Positions 35,968 through 45,105 are shown, counted from the first letter of the stretch. The stretch: DNA of 64,000 nt from Bacillota bacterium (GCA_012727955.1 JAAYGB010000059.1:1-64000); one strand, 5' to 3'. Made by a program: numbers and translations. The notes: a model not told the origin generated them from the sequence alone.

Positions 35968-36183
35968 TTAATCATCGGTACCATCGACAAGAAAGGCGAT
36001 TTCGATGTCCGCTTTGTATTCCACGATCTCGCCGGCATCATTGACATTTCCCGTCATATTGAGTACGTGGACACCGGTAATGTTGCGAATCGTTCGTGAA
36101 GCAGTCTTGACGGCACATCTGACTGCGTCTTCCCAACCCACCTTCGATTCACCAACCAGCTCCACTATCTTGGTGACTGCCAA
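35968..36183 (-). CDS. Dodecin family protein
   Basis: A 71-residue protein matching dodecin, a small dodecameric flavin-binding or flavin-storage protein. The conserved KIVELVGESKVGWEDAV start and the VLNMTGNVNDAGEIVEYKADIEIAF strands (described in parts) are typical, with the flavin-stacking tryptophan in GWEDA. TTG start seven bases behind a GGGGGG SD. It lies just upstream of spoVAC in the same direction, separated by a strong hairpin, so expression with the spoVA genes is possible but not certain. Confidence 0.92.
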   Translation of the reverse strand: MAVTKIVELVGESKVGWEDAVRCAVKTASRTIRNITGVHVLNMTGNVNDAGEIVEYKADIEIAFLVDGTDD

Positions 36184-36244
36184 AAGTCATCCCCCCTCAC
36201 TTGACTCAAACTACGTCTATTGTGTCCCTTCGGTACTGTTCCTA

Positions 36245-36281
36245 AAACAGAAAGACCCAGCCAACCTTTGGCTGGGTCTTG
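36245..36281 (-). terminator. Terminator after the M19 dipeptidase gene
   Basis: AAGACCCAGCCA pairs with TGGCTGGGTCTT around a short loop, followed on the minus strand by TCTGTTTTAGG. It lies about 15 bp past the dipeptidase stop and just before the dodecin gene region. Confidence 0.9.
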
Positions 36282-36295
36282 TTGATTAAATCTGT

Positions 36296-37234
36296 CTAAT
36301 CCGGAAGAATTTCCGTCAACACTCGCTGCAGGTTCCGATGCGTGATCAACTCCATCTCCGCCGAGCTAAACTCCTTGCTGAGGACCTCTAGGATCTGAGG
36401 AAAACCAAGAACATCCTGAATTCCCTCGGGAAGCTGACTGATTCCATCAAAATCAGATCCAAATCCCAGGCAATGAACTCCGGCATTTTCAGCAATGTGT
36501 ACCGCATGGCGGCGAATGCTATCGACAGAGGCTATACCGGCGTCATCGAGAAAGGCCGGCAGGAAATTAATCCCGATAAACCCATTTCGCTCACCGATGG
36601 CCTGAAGCTGGGCATCGGTGAGATTACGGGGGTGGTTACACAATGCCTTGGCATTGGAATGACTGGCAACCACTGGGCCTTGGGCCGTATCCATCACATC
36701 CCAGAAGCCCGCCTCAGACAAATGGCTAACATCGACGATCATGCCCAGCTCTTCCATGCGGGCAACAACCTGGCGACCAAAACCGGTGAGCCCGCCTGCA
36801 GCCTGGGGATCACCCACCCCATCACCGAGCTCATTGCGGTGGCTCCAGGTAAGGGTCAGCCCCCGCACACCAAGGGCAAAGAGGATGTCCAGCATTGCCA
36901 GATCCCCTGCCAGAGCTCCGCCACCTTCCACTGACAAAACCGCCGTCAGTTTGTCGGCAGCCAAGTTCCTTACCTGGTCTGCGGTTTCAGCGTGAACCAC
37001 CCGGTCTTCATTGAGGGCAAATTGCTGCCGGGCATAGGCGATCTGCCGAAGAATTTCCTGCAGTTGTACCGACCGATTTGCCACCGGTCGCGTAAAGAGG
37101 GCACAGATTTGCAGCCTCACCCCAGCCTCTAACAGCCGAGGCAAATCTACGTGGCTTTGAGAATTCCGCACACCAAATTCTAAGTGATTATGTAGCAAGA
37201 AAGACATTGTATCTATGTGGGCATCAGCTATCAC
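36296..37234 (-). CDS. Membrane-dipeptidase family zinc hydrolase (peptidase M19)
   Basis: A 312-residue amidohydrolase-fold enzyme of the renal dipeptidase family. The zinc ligands H6 and D8 occur in DAHIDT, and the bridging glutamate is in SVEGG. Further family motifs are DVSHLSE, SHSNAKALCNHPRN and GFGSDFDGI. Family members cleave dipeptides, often with a C-terminal D-amino acid. The bacterial member has no signal peptide, so it is probably cytoplasmic. GTG start behind GGGGAGGAG. It is flanked by spoVS and the spoVA region but has its own terminator. Confidence 0.95.
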   Translation of the reverse strand: MIADAHIDTMSFLLHNHLEFGVRNSQSHVDLPRLLEAGVRLQICALFTRPVANRSVQLQEILRQIAYARQQFALNEDRVVHAETADQVRNLAADKLTAVLSVEGGGALAGDLAMLDILFALGVRGLTLTWSHRNELGDGVGDPQAAGGLTGFGRQVVARMEELGMIVDVSHLSEAGFWDVMDTAQGPVVASHSNAKALCNHPRNLTDAQLQAIGERNGFIGINFLPAFLDDAGIASVDSIRRHAVHIAENAGVHCLGFGSDFDGISQLPEGIQDVLGFPQILEVLSKEFSSAEMELITHRNLQRVLTEILPD

Positions 37235-37265
37235 TGTAACTCCTCCCCTTTATGTGAGCCTACAT

Positions 37266-37300
37266 GAAAAAAACCTGTCTACTCACGGGGAATAGACAGG
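37266..37300 (-). terminator. Terminator after spoVS
   Basis: On the minus strand CCTGTCTA pairs with TAGACAGG around an 11-base loop and is followed by seven T residues, 35 bp past the spoVS stop. Confidence 0.93.
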
Positions 37301-37335
37301 AACTCCAACTTAAGTTACAACTAGGTACAACGTGC

Positions 37336-37596
37336 TTAGCGCGGTTGCACAATGAGTTTGATCGCTGTTCGCTCTTCTCCATCGATCAAAATGTCGGTAA
37401 AAGCTGGAATGCAGATCAAATCTACTCCGCTGGGAGCGACGAATCCTCGGGCTATGGCTACCGCCTTCACTGCCTGGTTAAGTGCTCCGGCACCTATGGC
37501 TTGCATTTCGGCGGTGCCCTTCTCCCGTAGTACCCCTGCTAGCGCTCCAGCAACAGAATTTGGATTTGACTTGGAGGAAACCTTTAGTACTTCCAT
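37336..37596 (-). CDS. spoVS: Stage V sporulation protein S
   Basis: An 86-residue Alba-like protein highly similar to SpoVS (EVLKVSSKSNPNSVAGALAG start, AIGAGALNQAVKAVAIARG middle). It affects septation and spore coat development in Bacillus and probably binds nucleic acid. ATG start behind GGGAGG. It often lies near rny in clostridia, as here. It has its own terminator, and transcription upstream is separated from rny by a hairpin. Confidence 0.97.
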   Translation of the reverse strand: MEVLKVSSKSNPNSVAGALAGVLREKGTAEMQAIGAGALNQAVKAVAIARGFVAPSGVDLICIPAFTDILIDGEERTAIKLIVQPR

Positions 37597-37745
37597 GTCT
37601 TGTCAACCTCCCTCGATGTGTTTGGACATGTTCGTGTGCAATCCCTGATACTACTATACCAATATATTGATGCAAGGAGAGAGGATTCCTTTTTTTAATG
37701 GATAATTTTCACAATTTTTCTCGAATTCATCGCGGGGGTATACAA

Positions 37746-37770
37746 CGAGACACCCGTCAGGGTGTCTCGT
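37746..37770 (-). terminator. Hairpin terminator after rny
   Basis: A perfect 10-bp stem (CGAGACACCC with GGGTGTCTCG, 4-base loop) lies 25 bp beyond the rny stop. The tail TTGTATA is only moderately T-rich, so termination strength is uncertain. Confidence 0.75.
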
Positions 37771-37794
37771 AGGCAATAGCCAGGCCACAAATTC

Positions 37795-39357
37795 CTAGCG
37801 GGCATACTCTACGGCTCGGGTTTCCCGAATCACCGTAACTTTGATCTGACCTGGATACTCTAATTCCGATTCGATTCTCTTTACAATATCTCGGGCAATC
37901 TGGGCAGACATCTGATCGCCTACCCGATCGGGTTTCACCATAATCCGAATCTCACGACCGGCCTGGATGGCAAAGGCCTTTTCCACACCTTCAAAGGAAT
38001 CGGCAATGGCCTCTAGGCTCTCCAGTCGCTTGATATAGGCTTCTAGCGTCTCCCGGCGAGCTCCAGGACGGGCTGCCGAAATGGAATCAGCCGCCGCCAC
38101 TAAGACAGCTTCTACGGATTCCACTTCAGTGTCGCCATGGTGACAAGCTACGGCGTGGATGACAGCCTCGGATTCTCCGTATTTGCGCAACAGGTCTACC
38201 CCGATCTGTACGTGGGTACCTTCCACCTCGTGATCGATGGCTTTACCAATATCGTGCAGCAATCCCGCCCGCTTGGCGACCTTTTCATCGGCATGCAATT
38301 CTGCTGCCATAATCCCGGCCAAGTGAGCAACTTCTATCGAGTGATTGAGCACATTTTGTCCATAGCTGGTTCTAAAGCGCAAACGACCCAGCAGTTTCAC
38401 CAGTTCAGGATGCAACCCATGTACCTTGGTGGCAAAGGTAGCCTGCTCGCCCTCTTCCCGGATAACCGAGTCAACTTCCTTCTTGGCCTTCTCAACCATT
38501 TCCTCGATCCGAGCCGGATGAATTCGACCATCGGCAATCAACCGCTCTAAGGCGATGCGAGCGATTTCCCGCCGTACCGGATCAAAGCCAGACAGAATCA
38601 CTGCTTCCGGCGTGTCATCGATAATCAAATCGATTCCGGTAAGGGTTTCCAGAGCTCTAATATTTCGTCCCTCACGACCGATGATTCTGCCCTTCATCTC
38701 ATCATTGGGCAAATTGACTACAGACACCGTTGTCTCCGCGGCATGGTCTGCAGCACAGCGTTGAATCGCTTGGGCGATGACATTGCGAGCTCTTTTTTCC
38801 GCCTCCTCCTTAGCCTGGGTTTCGATTTCCTTGATCATTTTTGCTGTTTCGTGTTTGACCTCTTCTCTGACTTGAGTCAGAATCAGGTCCTTCGCATCTT
38901 CTGTGGTTAGACCGGAGATACGCTCCAACTCGGCGCGCTGCTTATTGAGGGTTTCCTCTAACTCCTGCTGCATCGATTCCAGTTGGGTCCTTTGTCGAGC
39001 GATCTGCTCCTCTCTCCGCTCTACACCTTCAAGTTTCCGATCGAGAACCTCTTCCTTCTGCACCAGTCGCCGCTCTTGCTGCGACAGCTCGTTACGCCGT
39101 TCTCGATTTTCTCTATCCTGTTCAGCCCGAAGGCGGTGGATCTCTTCCTTGGCCTCTAGCAAAGCTTCCCGTTTCTTAGCTTCGCCTTCCTTCTCGGCTT
39201 CCAGGAGAATCCTCTTCGCGGCCTCCTCAGCTGAGGTTATCTTAGCCTCGGCAATGAACTTCCTCACTAGGTAGCCAATGCCAAGGGATACAGCTGCTAC
39301 AAGTACATAATATAAAGCGGTAATGCGATTCACCTCCAAATCCCGATCTATTTTCAT
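37795..39357 (-). CDS. rny: Ribonuclease Y
   Basis: A 520-residue membrane-anchored endoribonuclease that starts mRNA decay. An N-terminal membrane helix (about 12-30) is followed by a long coiled coil (about 35-200). A KH domain ([13 protein letters not shown]) comes next, then an HD domain with LLHDIGKA and ACHHGDTE. The length is standard. The frame opens at an ATG (39357) with a weak SD. A strong SD-like GGAGGTG lies inside the frame with an ATT codon six bases after it, so the true start may be further in. spoVS is downstream. Confidence 0.96.
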   Translation of the reverse strand: MKIDRDLEVNRITALYYVLVAAVSLGIGYLVRKFIAEAKITSAEEAAKRILLEAEKEGEAKKREALLEAKEEIHRLRAEQDRENRERRNELSQQERRLVQKEEVLDRKLEGVERREEQIARQRTQLESMQQELEETLNKQRAELERISGLTTEDAKDLILTQVREEVKHETAKMIKEIETQAKEEAEKRARNVIAQAIQRCAADHAAETTVSVVNLPNDEMKGRIIGREGRNIRALETLTGIDLIIDDTPEAVILSGFDPVRREIARIALERLIADGRIHPARIEEMVEKAKKEVDSVIREEGEQATFATKVHGLHPELVKLLGRLRFRTSYGQNVLNHSIEVAHLAGIMAAELHADEKVAKRAGLLHDIGKAIDHEVEGTHVQIGVDLLRKYGESEAVIHAVACHHGDTEVESVEAVLVAAADSISAARPGARRETLEAYIKRLESLEAIADSFEGVEKAFAIQAGREIRIMVKPDRVGDQMSAQIARDIVKRIESELEYPGQIKVTVIRETRAVEYAR

Positions 39358-39413
39358 TTCCTAGGTCAGGCTAGCAAGAGCACATTCTTGTACAACATGT
39401 CAGACAGCTTAGA

Positions 39414-39442
39414 TGAAGGAAAGCCGAGTATCACACTCGGCT
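39414..39442 (-). terminator. Terminator after recX
   Basis: AGCCGAGT pairs with ACTCGGCT around a 5-base loop and is followed on the minus strand by TTCCTTCATCT. It lies about 130 bp past the recX stop and ends the recA-recX transcript. Confidence 0.75.
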
Positions 39443-39569
39443 CCCAACAGATACCACTCTAAGTTGCTGCCAGCCATCTTCGTCCTGCAATCTATAGCAA
39501 ATTCGTCTAACACAAAGCCCGCTCGTCTAATTTTATCCCTTTGGGGAATACACTGTCAAGCTATGACTC

Positions 39570-40256
39570 TCAGTCACAGTTTGATTCCTGTAGTACCTCT
39601 GCCACCGCGTGCTTGATGGCGCTGTACTCAAAACCACGCCGCTGCAAAAAGGCGGTTAGCTTACGCCTGACAGTCAGTGAATCAGCGTCTTTGTACTTGC
39701 GAAGCTGCTTATTGGCCAGTTGCAGGGCCATAGCAGACTCATCCAGAAGATGGCTAACTTCATCAAGGGTCTCTTCGATTAAATTCTTGTCTACTCCCTT
39801 TTGCCTGAGCTCTAAGAACAATCGTCGTCGACCCATGGGGTTAGTGGCTAGGCGATGCTGAACCCAACGAACTACAAACTCGCGATCATCAACTAGTCCC
39901 TGCTGTTTCAGCCAGCCGATCACCTCATCAATGCAATCGGCGTCTATTGGTAATCCCTGTAAATAGCGGCGAATCTCCTCTTCCGTCCGCTGCCGATAGG
40001 ATAGGAAGTTGATCACCCGCTGCTTACACCACTTCACTACATGGGCATTGATCGTTTGCTGTAATTGGACATCGGTGATCTGAGTCCCCTCTGTCCAACT
40101 TTGTTGGTAGAAAATCTCAGCATCGAGGTTGATTACGTACTTGCCATCCAACTCCATCTCGATATCTTGACCGAGAAACCGATATGCCGTTAGCTGCCAG
40201 GGACCACCCTCCTTGGGAACCTGGGGCAGGGATGGTCCTTTGCTGCCTCGACTCAT
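39570..40256 (-). CDS. recX: Regulatory protein RecX
   Basis: A 228-residue RecX-type protein that modulates RecA filaments. A basic N-terminal extension of about 70 residues is followed by three-helix RecX repeats ([41 protein letters not shown]-type segments). The length is at the long end of the family, as in many Firmicutes. It overlaps the recA stop by four bases, so the pair is translationally coupled. Confidence 0.94.
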   Translation of the reverse strand: MSRGSKGPSLPQVPKEGGPWQLTAYRFLGQDIEMELDGKYVINLDAEIFYQQSWTEGTQITDVQLQQTINAHVVKWCKQRVINFLSYRQRTEEEIRRYLQGLPIDADCIDEVIGWLKQQGLVDDREFVVRWVQHRLATNPMGRRRLFLELRQKGVDKNLIEETLDEVSHLLDESAMALQLANKQLRKYKDADSLTVRRKLTAFLQRRGFEYSAIKHAVAEVLQESNCD

Positions 40257-41287
40257 TGAGCCTGTCTCTCCTGAGCTTCTTGCTCTTCAGGCAGAATCAA
40301 AAGAGGCAACCCGGCCTTCTCACGGATCTTGTTTTCAATTTCACGGGCCAAGTCAGGATTTTCCTTCAAGAACTGCTTTGAGTTTTCCCGGCCTTGACCT
40401 AACCTGATATCCCCATAGGAGTACCAAGCTCCACTCTTGGAGACGATGTCCATATCTGCACCAACGTCTAGAATGTCGCCCTCCCGAGAGATACCCTCTC
40501 CGTACATGATATCAAATTGAGCTTCCTTGAAGGGGGGCGCAACTTTGTTCTTCACCACTCGAACCCGGGTGCGGTTGCCCACAACCTCGGTCCCCTGCTT
40601 GATAGAATCGATTCGACGAATATCCATGCGAATAGAGGAGTAGAATTTCAGGGCTCGTCCACCGGGAGTGGTTTCCGGAGACCCAAACATTACCCCCACC
40701 TTTTCTCGAATCTGGTTGGTAAACAGGACCGTAGTTCGAGATTTGCTAATGGCACCGGTCAATTTCCTCAGCGCCTGACTCATCAACCGGGCCTGCAGTC
40801 CGACATGGGCATCGCCCATCTCCCCTTCGATCTCTGCCCGAGGAACTAAGGCCGCTACGGAGTCCACAATAATGACATCCACCGCGCCACTTCGCACCAA
40901 GGCTTCGGCAATTTCCAGGGCCTGTTCGGCCATATCCGGTTGCGAAATGAGCAAATTGTCGATGTCAACCCCCAAACTCTTGGCATAGGCGGGATCCTGC
41001 GCGTGTTCAACGTCAATGAAAGCGGCAATTCCTCCGGCTTTCTGCGCCTCGGCAATTAGATGCAGAGCCAACGTGGTCTTACCCGATGACTCTGGCCCAT
41101 AAATTTCCGCAATCCTTCCCCTAGGAATCCCCCCGACTCCTAAAGCTATGTCTAGAGCCAAAGACCCGGTAGAAATTACCGACACATCTACAGGGGTAGC
41201 CTCTCCCAGTCTCATAATCGAACCTTTTCCAAATTGGCGCTCTATCTGACTCAAAGCCACTTCCAGTGCTTTCTGACGCTCGGACAA
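40253..41287 (-). CDS. recA: Recombinase RecA
   Basis: A 344-residue RecA that forms ATP-dependent filaments on single-stranded DNA for strand exchange and triggers LexA self-cleavage. The Walker A motif GPESSGKTT is at 64-72. The [22 protein letters not shown] region holds Walker B and the L1 region, and [22 protein letters not shown] the L2 loop (described in parts). A TTG start lies ten bases behind GGGAGG. A likely LexA box and an extended -10 promoter lie upstream. recX overlaps its stop. Confidence 0.98.
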   Translation of the reverse strand: MSERQKALEVALSQIERQFGKGSIMRLGEATPVDVSVISTGSLALDIALGVGGIPRGRIAEIYGPESSGKTTLALHLIAEAQKAGGIAAFIDVEHAQDPAYAKSLGVDIDNLLISQPDMAEQALEIAEALVRSGAVDVIIVDSVAALVPRAEIEGEMGDAHVGLQARLMSQALRKLTGAISKSRTTVLFTNQIREKVGVMFGSPETTPGGRALKFYSSIRMDIRRIDSIKQGTEVVGNRTRVRVVKNKVAPPFKEAQFDIMYGEGISREGDILDVGADMDIVSKSGAWYSYGDIRLGQGRENSKQFLKENPDLAREIENKIREKAGLPLLILPEEQEAQERQAQ

Positions 41288-41330
41288 GATCTATTTTCCT
41301 CCCTTTTCGACCAAGAATCCACACTCTTGG

Positions 41331-41358
41331 CAAACACCTGTTCTTCCCCTTCATTATA
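41331..41358 (-). promoter_or_regulatory. recA promoter (extended -10) with putative LexA/DinR box
   Basis: On the minus strand an extended -10 TGATATAAT places TATAAT at 41353-41358. Nine bases downstream lies AGAACAGGTGTTTG (41331-41344), which matches the Gram-positive SOS pattern GAAC-N4-GTTC at seven of eight half-site bases. The box would span the transcription start of recA, a normal LexA-blocking position. Confidence 0.6.
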
Positions 41359-41469
41359 TCATATCAGCCATATCCTGACTAGCTACAACCCCCGAGGGCA
41401 ACAGCCGGTGATAGGAAGTCCTTCGGCACCGGTCAGGTAAATCCTTGGCAAGCCCGGACTGCCAGCCAT

Positions 41470-42753
41470 CTACTGCAAAGAGAGGATGTACAGCCGCAGC
41501 ATGTTAATCACATTGGAGGCGGTTCTGTGCTTGATCATTTCCCGATCGCCATAGAAGCGAAACTCCCTCCACTGGGTCTGGCCAGGGCCAGCTACAGCAG
41601 CGTATACCAAACCAACGGGCTTTTCAGGGGTTCCCCCGCCTGGTCCAGCAATCCCGGTGACACCCACCCCAAAATCCGTCTGGGCCCATCTTTTCACCCC
41701 TTCAGCCATCGCAACAGCAGTCTGCCAACTAACGGCCCCATGCTGGTTCAAGACATCCCTGGGCACCCCTAGAACCTCTTCCTTCGCCTCATTGCTGTAA
41801 GTGATTGCCCCTCGCATATAGAAAGCAGAGCTGCCGGGGATATTAGTGAGACGATGGGAAACCAGACCCCCGGTACAGGACTCGGCCACCGCCAAGGTAT
41901 ATCCTCCCTCGGTCAACAGCCGCGCGGTAGCCCCTTCCAGATTATCATCTCCGTAACCATAGGCATATTCACCAACCCGATCTTTAATCGCTGCTTCAAC
42001 GGGATCGATTAACGCCTCAGCCTCCTCGGTGGTGGCCGCAAAGGCGGTCACCCGAATCCGCACCTCGCCGGAACCGGCATAGAGAGCGATGGTGGGATTG
42101 GTCTGAGCCTGAAGAATATCGGCAAGCTCCTCTTCTAGACTGGATTCGCCGATACCAAAAAAGCGAATCGTTCGGGAGTGAATCACTCCACCCTTACCGG
42201 AAAGCCGACTTTGGAGATAGGGCACCACGGTCTTTGTGGTCATCCCCTCCAATTCCACCGGCACTCCCGGCAGGCAAATCACTGTGCAGCCCTGGAACTC
42301 ACAGATGATTCCCGGCGCGGTACCCCATTCGTTGGGAATCAATTTGGCGCCTTCGGGGATTTTGGCTTGCCTTTGATTGTTGGAAGACATTCGACTGTGG
42401 CGATGGGCGAACTTCTCTGATACCATCGCCGCCGCCTCTGAACTGAAGACTAGCTTGCGCCCCAAGGCCAAAGCCACTGCCTCCTTGGTCAAGTCATCGC
42501 TGGTGGGCCCCAACCCGCCGCTGGTGATCACCAAGTCTGTCCGACCGATGGCTTGCTTGATGGCCGCTACCATTCGCTGGAGATTGTCCCCAACGGTGGA
42601 TTTATAGTAGACACCAATGCCACACGCGGCCAACACCCGAGACAAAAAGGCCGCATTTGTATCAACGATCTCCCCCAGAAGTAACTCTGTTCCAATGGTC
42701 AAGATTTCTGCCTTCAATATGCGTAGTCGCCCCCCAAGATTCTGAGGAGCCAC
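41470..42753 (-). CDS. cinA: CinA family protein (competence/damage-inducible, NMN deamidase domain)
   Basis: A 427-residue CinA. An N-terminal MoaB/MogA-like domain (KAEILTIGTELLLGEIVDTN) is followed by a C-terminal NMN amidohydrolase-like domain (LAVAESCTGGLVSHRLTN, GVTGIAGPGGGTPEKPVG; described in parts). CinA-type proteins take part in pyridine-nucleotide recycling and often lie next to recA, as here. The start could be the GTG at 42753, behind GGGGGG, or the TTG at 42717, which begins exactly at the family MKAEIL. Confidence 0.94.
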   Translation of the reverse strand: MAPQNLGGRLRILKAEILTIGTELLLGEIVDTNAAFLSRVLAACGIGVYYKSTVGDNLQRMVAAIKQAIGRTDLVITSGGLGPTSDDLTKEAVALALGRKLVFSSEAAAMVSEKFAHRHSRMSSNNQRQAKIPEGAKLIPNEWGTAPGIICEFQGCTVICLPGVPVELEGMTTKTVVPYLQSRLSGKGGVIHSRTIRFFGIGESSLEEELADILQAQTNPTIALYAGSGEVRIRVTAFAATTEEAEALIDPVEAAIKDRVGEYAYGYGDDNLEGATARLLTEGGYTLAVAESCTGGLVSHRLTNIPGSSAFYMRGAITYSNEAKEEVLGVPRDVLNQHGAVSWQTAVAMAEGVKRWAQTDFGVGVTGIAGPGGGTPEKPVGLVYAAVAGPGQTQWREFRFYGDREMIKHRTASNVINMLRLYILSLQ

Positions 42754-42948
42754 CTTCCCCCCTCAAAAAGAAACTATATTCCATTGATTCGTGGCTTCCC
42801 TTACTATTTCCCGCCACCACCTGGATGAAATTTCAAGCCGGCAAGGGGCTGCACCCTCGTTTCCTGAGCTGGGCCTTGCCTGGCATAATTATCTTCTTGG
42901 GTAATTATCCACTTAGGTAAATTGTTTGTAAACCCTCTTATATAGGCA

Positions 42949-42976
42949 TTGACCGACCTCAGCCCGGTGGTATAAT
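42949..42976 (+). promoter_or_regulatory. Housekeeping-type promoter of the cysteine-rich mini-protein island
   Basis: TTGACC at 42949-42954 and a perfect TATAAT at 42971-42976 are separated by 16 bases and lie about 50 bp upstream of the first plus-strand mini-gene. This is a good sigma-A-type match. Confidence 0.75.
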
Positions 42977-43027
42977 GATTTTAATAAACTGGAACAATAT
43001 ACAGATTCTGAGATTGGAGGCATACAG

Positions 43028-43210
43028 GTGAGGTGTCCGGAACGCCGGTGGAAAATTGGCCCCAGTCGCTGTCTAAGTTGCGACCATTTCGGCGGATATC
43101 ACAACCGGGGAGTTCTATGTTACCGCGCCAATCGCAGAATTCAGTTCAGCTACAACAATGAACCAGCAACTGCACTTACGGGAAGCAACGGAAAAAGTAG
43201 AAAATCCTAA
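43028..43210 (+). CDS. Cysteine-rich mini-protein, 60 residues, unknown function
   Basis: A 60-residue basic protein with four cysteines at positions 3, 15, 18 and 31 (C-x11-C-x2-C-x12-C), a possible zinc-ribbon or metal-knuckle arrangement. The first half (RCLSCDHFGGYHNRGVLCY) is the conserved-looking part, and the C-terminal 25 residues are low in complexity. Support for a real gene is the GTG start seven bases behind GGAGG, a strong promoter 50 bp upstream and a hairpin terminator 40 bp past the stop. I do not recognise the family. It is on the plus strand between two minus-strand genes. Confidence 0.65.
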   Translation: MRCPERRWKIGPSRCLSCDHFGGYHNRGVLCYRANRRIQFSYNNEPATALTGSNGKSRKS

Positions 43211-43251
43211 TAACTGGTGCTGCTTCATGGCTGTCACTGCAAGGGGATCGC

Positions 43252-43292
43252 AAAACTCACCACCGGCAGAGAAATCCGATGGTGAGTTTTTG
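43252..43292 (+). terminator. Terminator or attenuator between the two mini-protein genes
   Basis: AAAACTCACCA pairs perfectly with TGGTGAGTTTT (11 bp) around a 17-base loop, with further T residues in the 3' arm. It lies between the two plus-strand mini-genes. No separate promoter for the second gene is evident, so partial read-through or attenuation is possible. Confidence 0.8.
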
Positions 43293-43345
43293 CTGTACTT
43301 GGTCATACTAAGGGCAGATAGCAGCCAAGAAAGGAGCACCTGGTT

Positions 43346-43564
43346 GTGCATGATGGGACCAACTACGACTATCAGACGGATTTGAAGCTGATTGCCAGTC
43401 ACTGCAGCGAGTATGAGTCTGTCGCCGAAGCTCAAGGCTACGGATATTCCTGGTTAAATACCGAACAAGATGATACCGAGGCTTCCTGTGACGATTGCCT
43501 CTACTGGGCAATGGGCCAGTGTGCGATCTATACAGGACGTATGGCCTCTCGGCGAAGCTACTAG
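43346..43564 (+). CDS. Cysteine-containing mini-protein, 72 residues, unknown function
   Basis: A 72-residue acidic protein with four cysteines (20, 48, 51, 59), including C-x2-C-x7-C in SCDDCLYWAMGQC, which could bind a metal. Aromatic residues are frequent. Its GTG start is nine bases behind AAGGAG, a good SD, which supports a real gene. It is the second gene of the island, after a hairpin. The next gene, on the opposite strand, ends 50 bp further on. No known family was recognised; a small metal-binding protein is a guess. Confidence 0.62.
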   Translation: MHDGTNYDYQTDLKLIASHCSEYESVAEAQGYGYSWLNTEQDDTEASCDDCLYWAMGQCAIYTGRMASRRSY

Positions 43565-43614
43565 CCAGGACCTAATGGTGAAACCAGCTTTCTCTGGGAG
43601 TCACTCTTTGCGGG

Positions 43615-45105
43615 CTAGGCGGCCTTGCCGGCAAGGGCCTCGGCAATTTCCGAGCCATCCAACCGTTCCTGTGCCTGCAACTGAGCTGCCAGCCGCTGGG
43701 CTACGGCTTCGTTCTCCCGCAAGAGGTCGACTACCCGCTGGTATTGCTGAGTCACAATCTTACCGATATTGTTTTGCAGCTCCTGGCCCGAAAGGTCCCG
43801 GGGGCTGACAATTCCCAAGGGGGACATCCCAGAAAGTACCATCCGCTTTGCGATTTGCGTTGCTTGCTCAAAATCGCCTACGGAGCCGGTACTCTTGCTG
43901 CCAAAAAACAGTTCCTCAGCGGCAGCACCCGCCAAAGCGATAGCGATTTGGTTCTCTAACTCCCCTTCCGTGTACAAATACCGGTCATCCTGGGGATTTT
44001 GCCGCATATAACCGAGAGCAGAACCCCGGGATGTAATCGTCACCGAGGAGACCGAGCCTGGCTGCAGCAACTCGCTAATCAAAGCGTGACCAATCTCGTG
44101 ATGAGCTATTCTCTTCAGTTCACTAGGGCGTGGACGACGGGGCAGCTTCTCACCGAGCATCACCTTCTCGATGGCGTCTTTAATGTGCTCGGCGGTGATG
44201 ACCTCCATATTCCTTCTCATTGCTCCAATCGCTGCTTCGTTGAGCAAACTCTCTAGGTGAGCTCCCGAAAAGCCAAAGGTCTCAGCGGCGATGTCATCCA
44301 ATGAAACCTCGGGACTTAAGGGTTTACCCCGGGCGTGAATTTGGAGAATGTGTTTTCTCGCCGCCTTGTCGGGAAGGTCAACTTTGACAATGCGATCAAA
44401 TCGACCGGGTCGCAGCAAAGCGTCATCCATCAGATCCGCCCGGTTAGTGGCAGCGATGACTAAGATCCTAACTTCATCCTCGGAATTGATCCCATCCATG
44501 CAGACCAACAGTTGATTTAGAGTCTGATCGTATTCTAGATGGCTGGAGTTACTTCCCCGCTTACCACCTAACACTTCGATTTCATCAATAAAGATAATCG
44601 CGCTGGCCAGGCCCTGCTTTTTGGCTTGTTCCTTGGCCCTTTGAAAGAGCTGGCGCACCCTGGATGCCCCCACACCGGCATACATCTCAACGAAATTCGA
44701 ACCACTGGCGGCGATAAATGTAGAATTGGTGTAGTTAGCCGCGGCCTTAGCTAATAGGGTCTTTCCTGTACCCGGCGGTCCGGTCAACAGTATCCCTTTG
44801 ATGGGACGAATCCCCAGGGCGCGACACTTGGCGGCATCGGTAACAAACTCCAAGGCTTCCATCAACTCCCGCTTGGCTACCTCTTGGCCACCGATATCGG
44901 CGAAGGTAGTTGGCGGAGAATTCTTAGCCACCTTGCTCACCGTCTCCAACTGATTTTGCCCCAGCCTTCCGTCGGCCATGAGCTTAAAGGCGACGGCAAT
45001 CCCGCTCAGGACTACTAAGGGCGTGATGTCAACGCCGGCAATAGCCAAAGTTACCATTAACCCTAGGGCTGTTCCGATCAGTACTTCTTTGAATGGACTC
45101 CTCAT
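43615..45105 (-). CDS. Compact FtsH-like AAA+ zinc metalloprotease
   Basis: A 496-residue FtsH relative. An N-terminal hydrophobic hairpin (about 8-42) replaces the usual two spans plus extracytoplasmic domain. The AAA+ module has Walker A GPPGTGKT near 109, Walker B IIFIDEIE and the arginine-finger segment RPGRFDR. The M41 protease motif appears as HHEIGH (zinc ligands and catalytic Glu), with a later GDFEQAT holding the likely third ligand. It is about 110-150 residues shorter than true FtsH. Membrane-bound ATP-dependent proteolysis is likely; targets are unknown. ATG start behind GGGAGG. Confidence 0.9.
   Translation of the reverse strand: MRSPFKEVLIGTALGLMVTLAIAGVDITPLVVLSGIAVAFKLMADGRLGQNQLETVSKVAKNSPPTTFADIGGQEVAKRELMEALEFVTDAAKCRALGIRPIKGILLTGPPGTGKTLLAKAAANYTNSTFIAASGSNFVEMYAGVGASRVRQLFQRAKEQAKKQGLASAIIFIDEIEVLGGKRGSNSSHLEYDQTLNQLLVCMDGINSEDEVRILVIAATNRADLMDDALLRPGRFDRIVKVDLPDKAARKHILQIHARGKPLSPEVSLDDIAAETFGFSGAHLESLLNEAAIGAMRRNMEVITAEHIKDAIEKVMLGEKLPRRPRPSELKRIAHHEIGHALISELLQPGSVSSVTITSRGSALGYMRQNPQDDRYLYTEGELENQIAIALAGAAAEELFFGSKSTGSVGDFEQATQIAKRMVLSGMSPLGIVSPRDLSGQELQNNIGKIVTQQYQRVVDLLRENEAVAQRLAAQLQAQERLDGSEIAEALAGKAA

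Noticed and set aside
35878-36240. Sigma-F/sigma-G promoter upstream of dodecin or spoVAC
   Set aside because: No segment pairs a GTATA-type -35 with a CATNNTA-type -10 at the right spacing, so no promoter was listed.
41405-41432. CCGGTG/CACCGG inverted repeat between cinA and recA
   Set aside because: Only a 6-bp stem with a 16-base loop and no T-run; too weak to call a terminator or a regulatory site.
43158-43385. 75-residue plus-strand frame spanning the hairpin between the two mini-genes
   Set aside because: It reads through the terminator stem, has no good SD, and overlaps the better supported frames on both sides.
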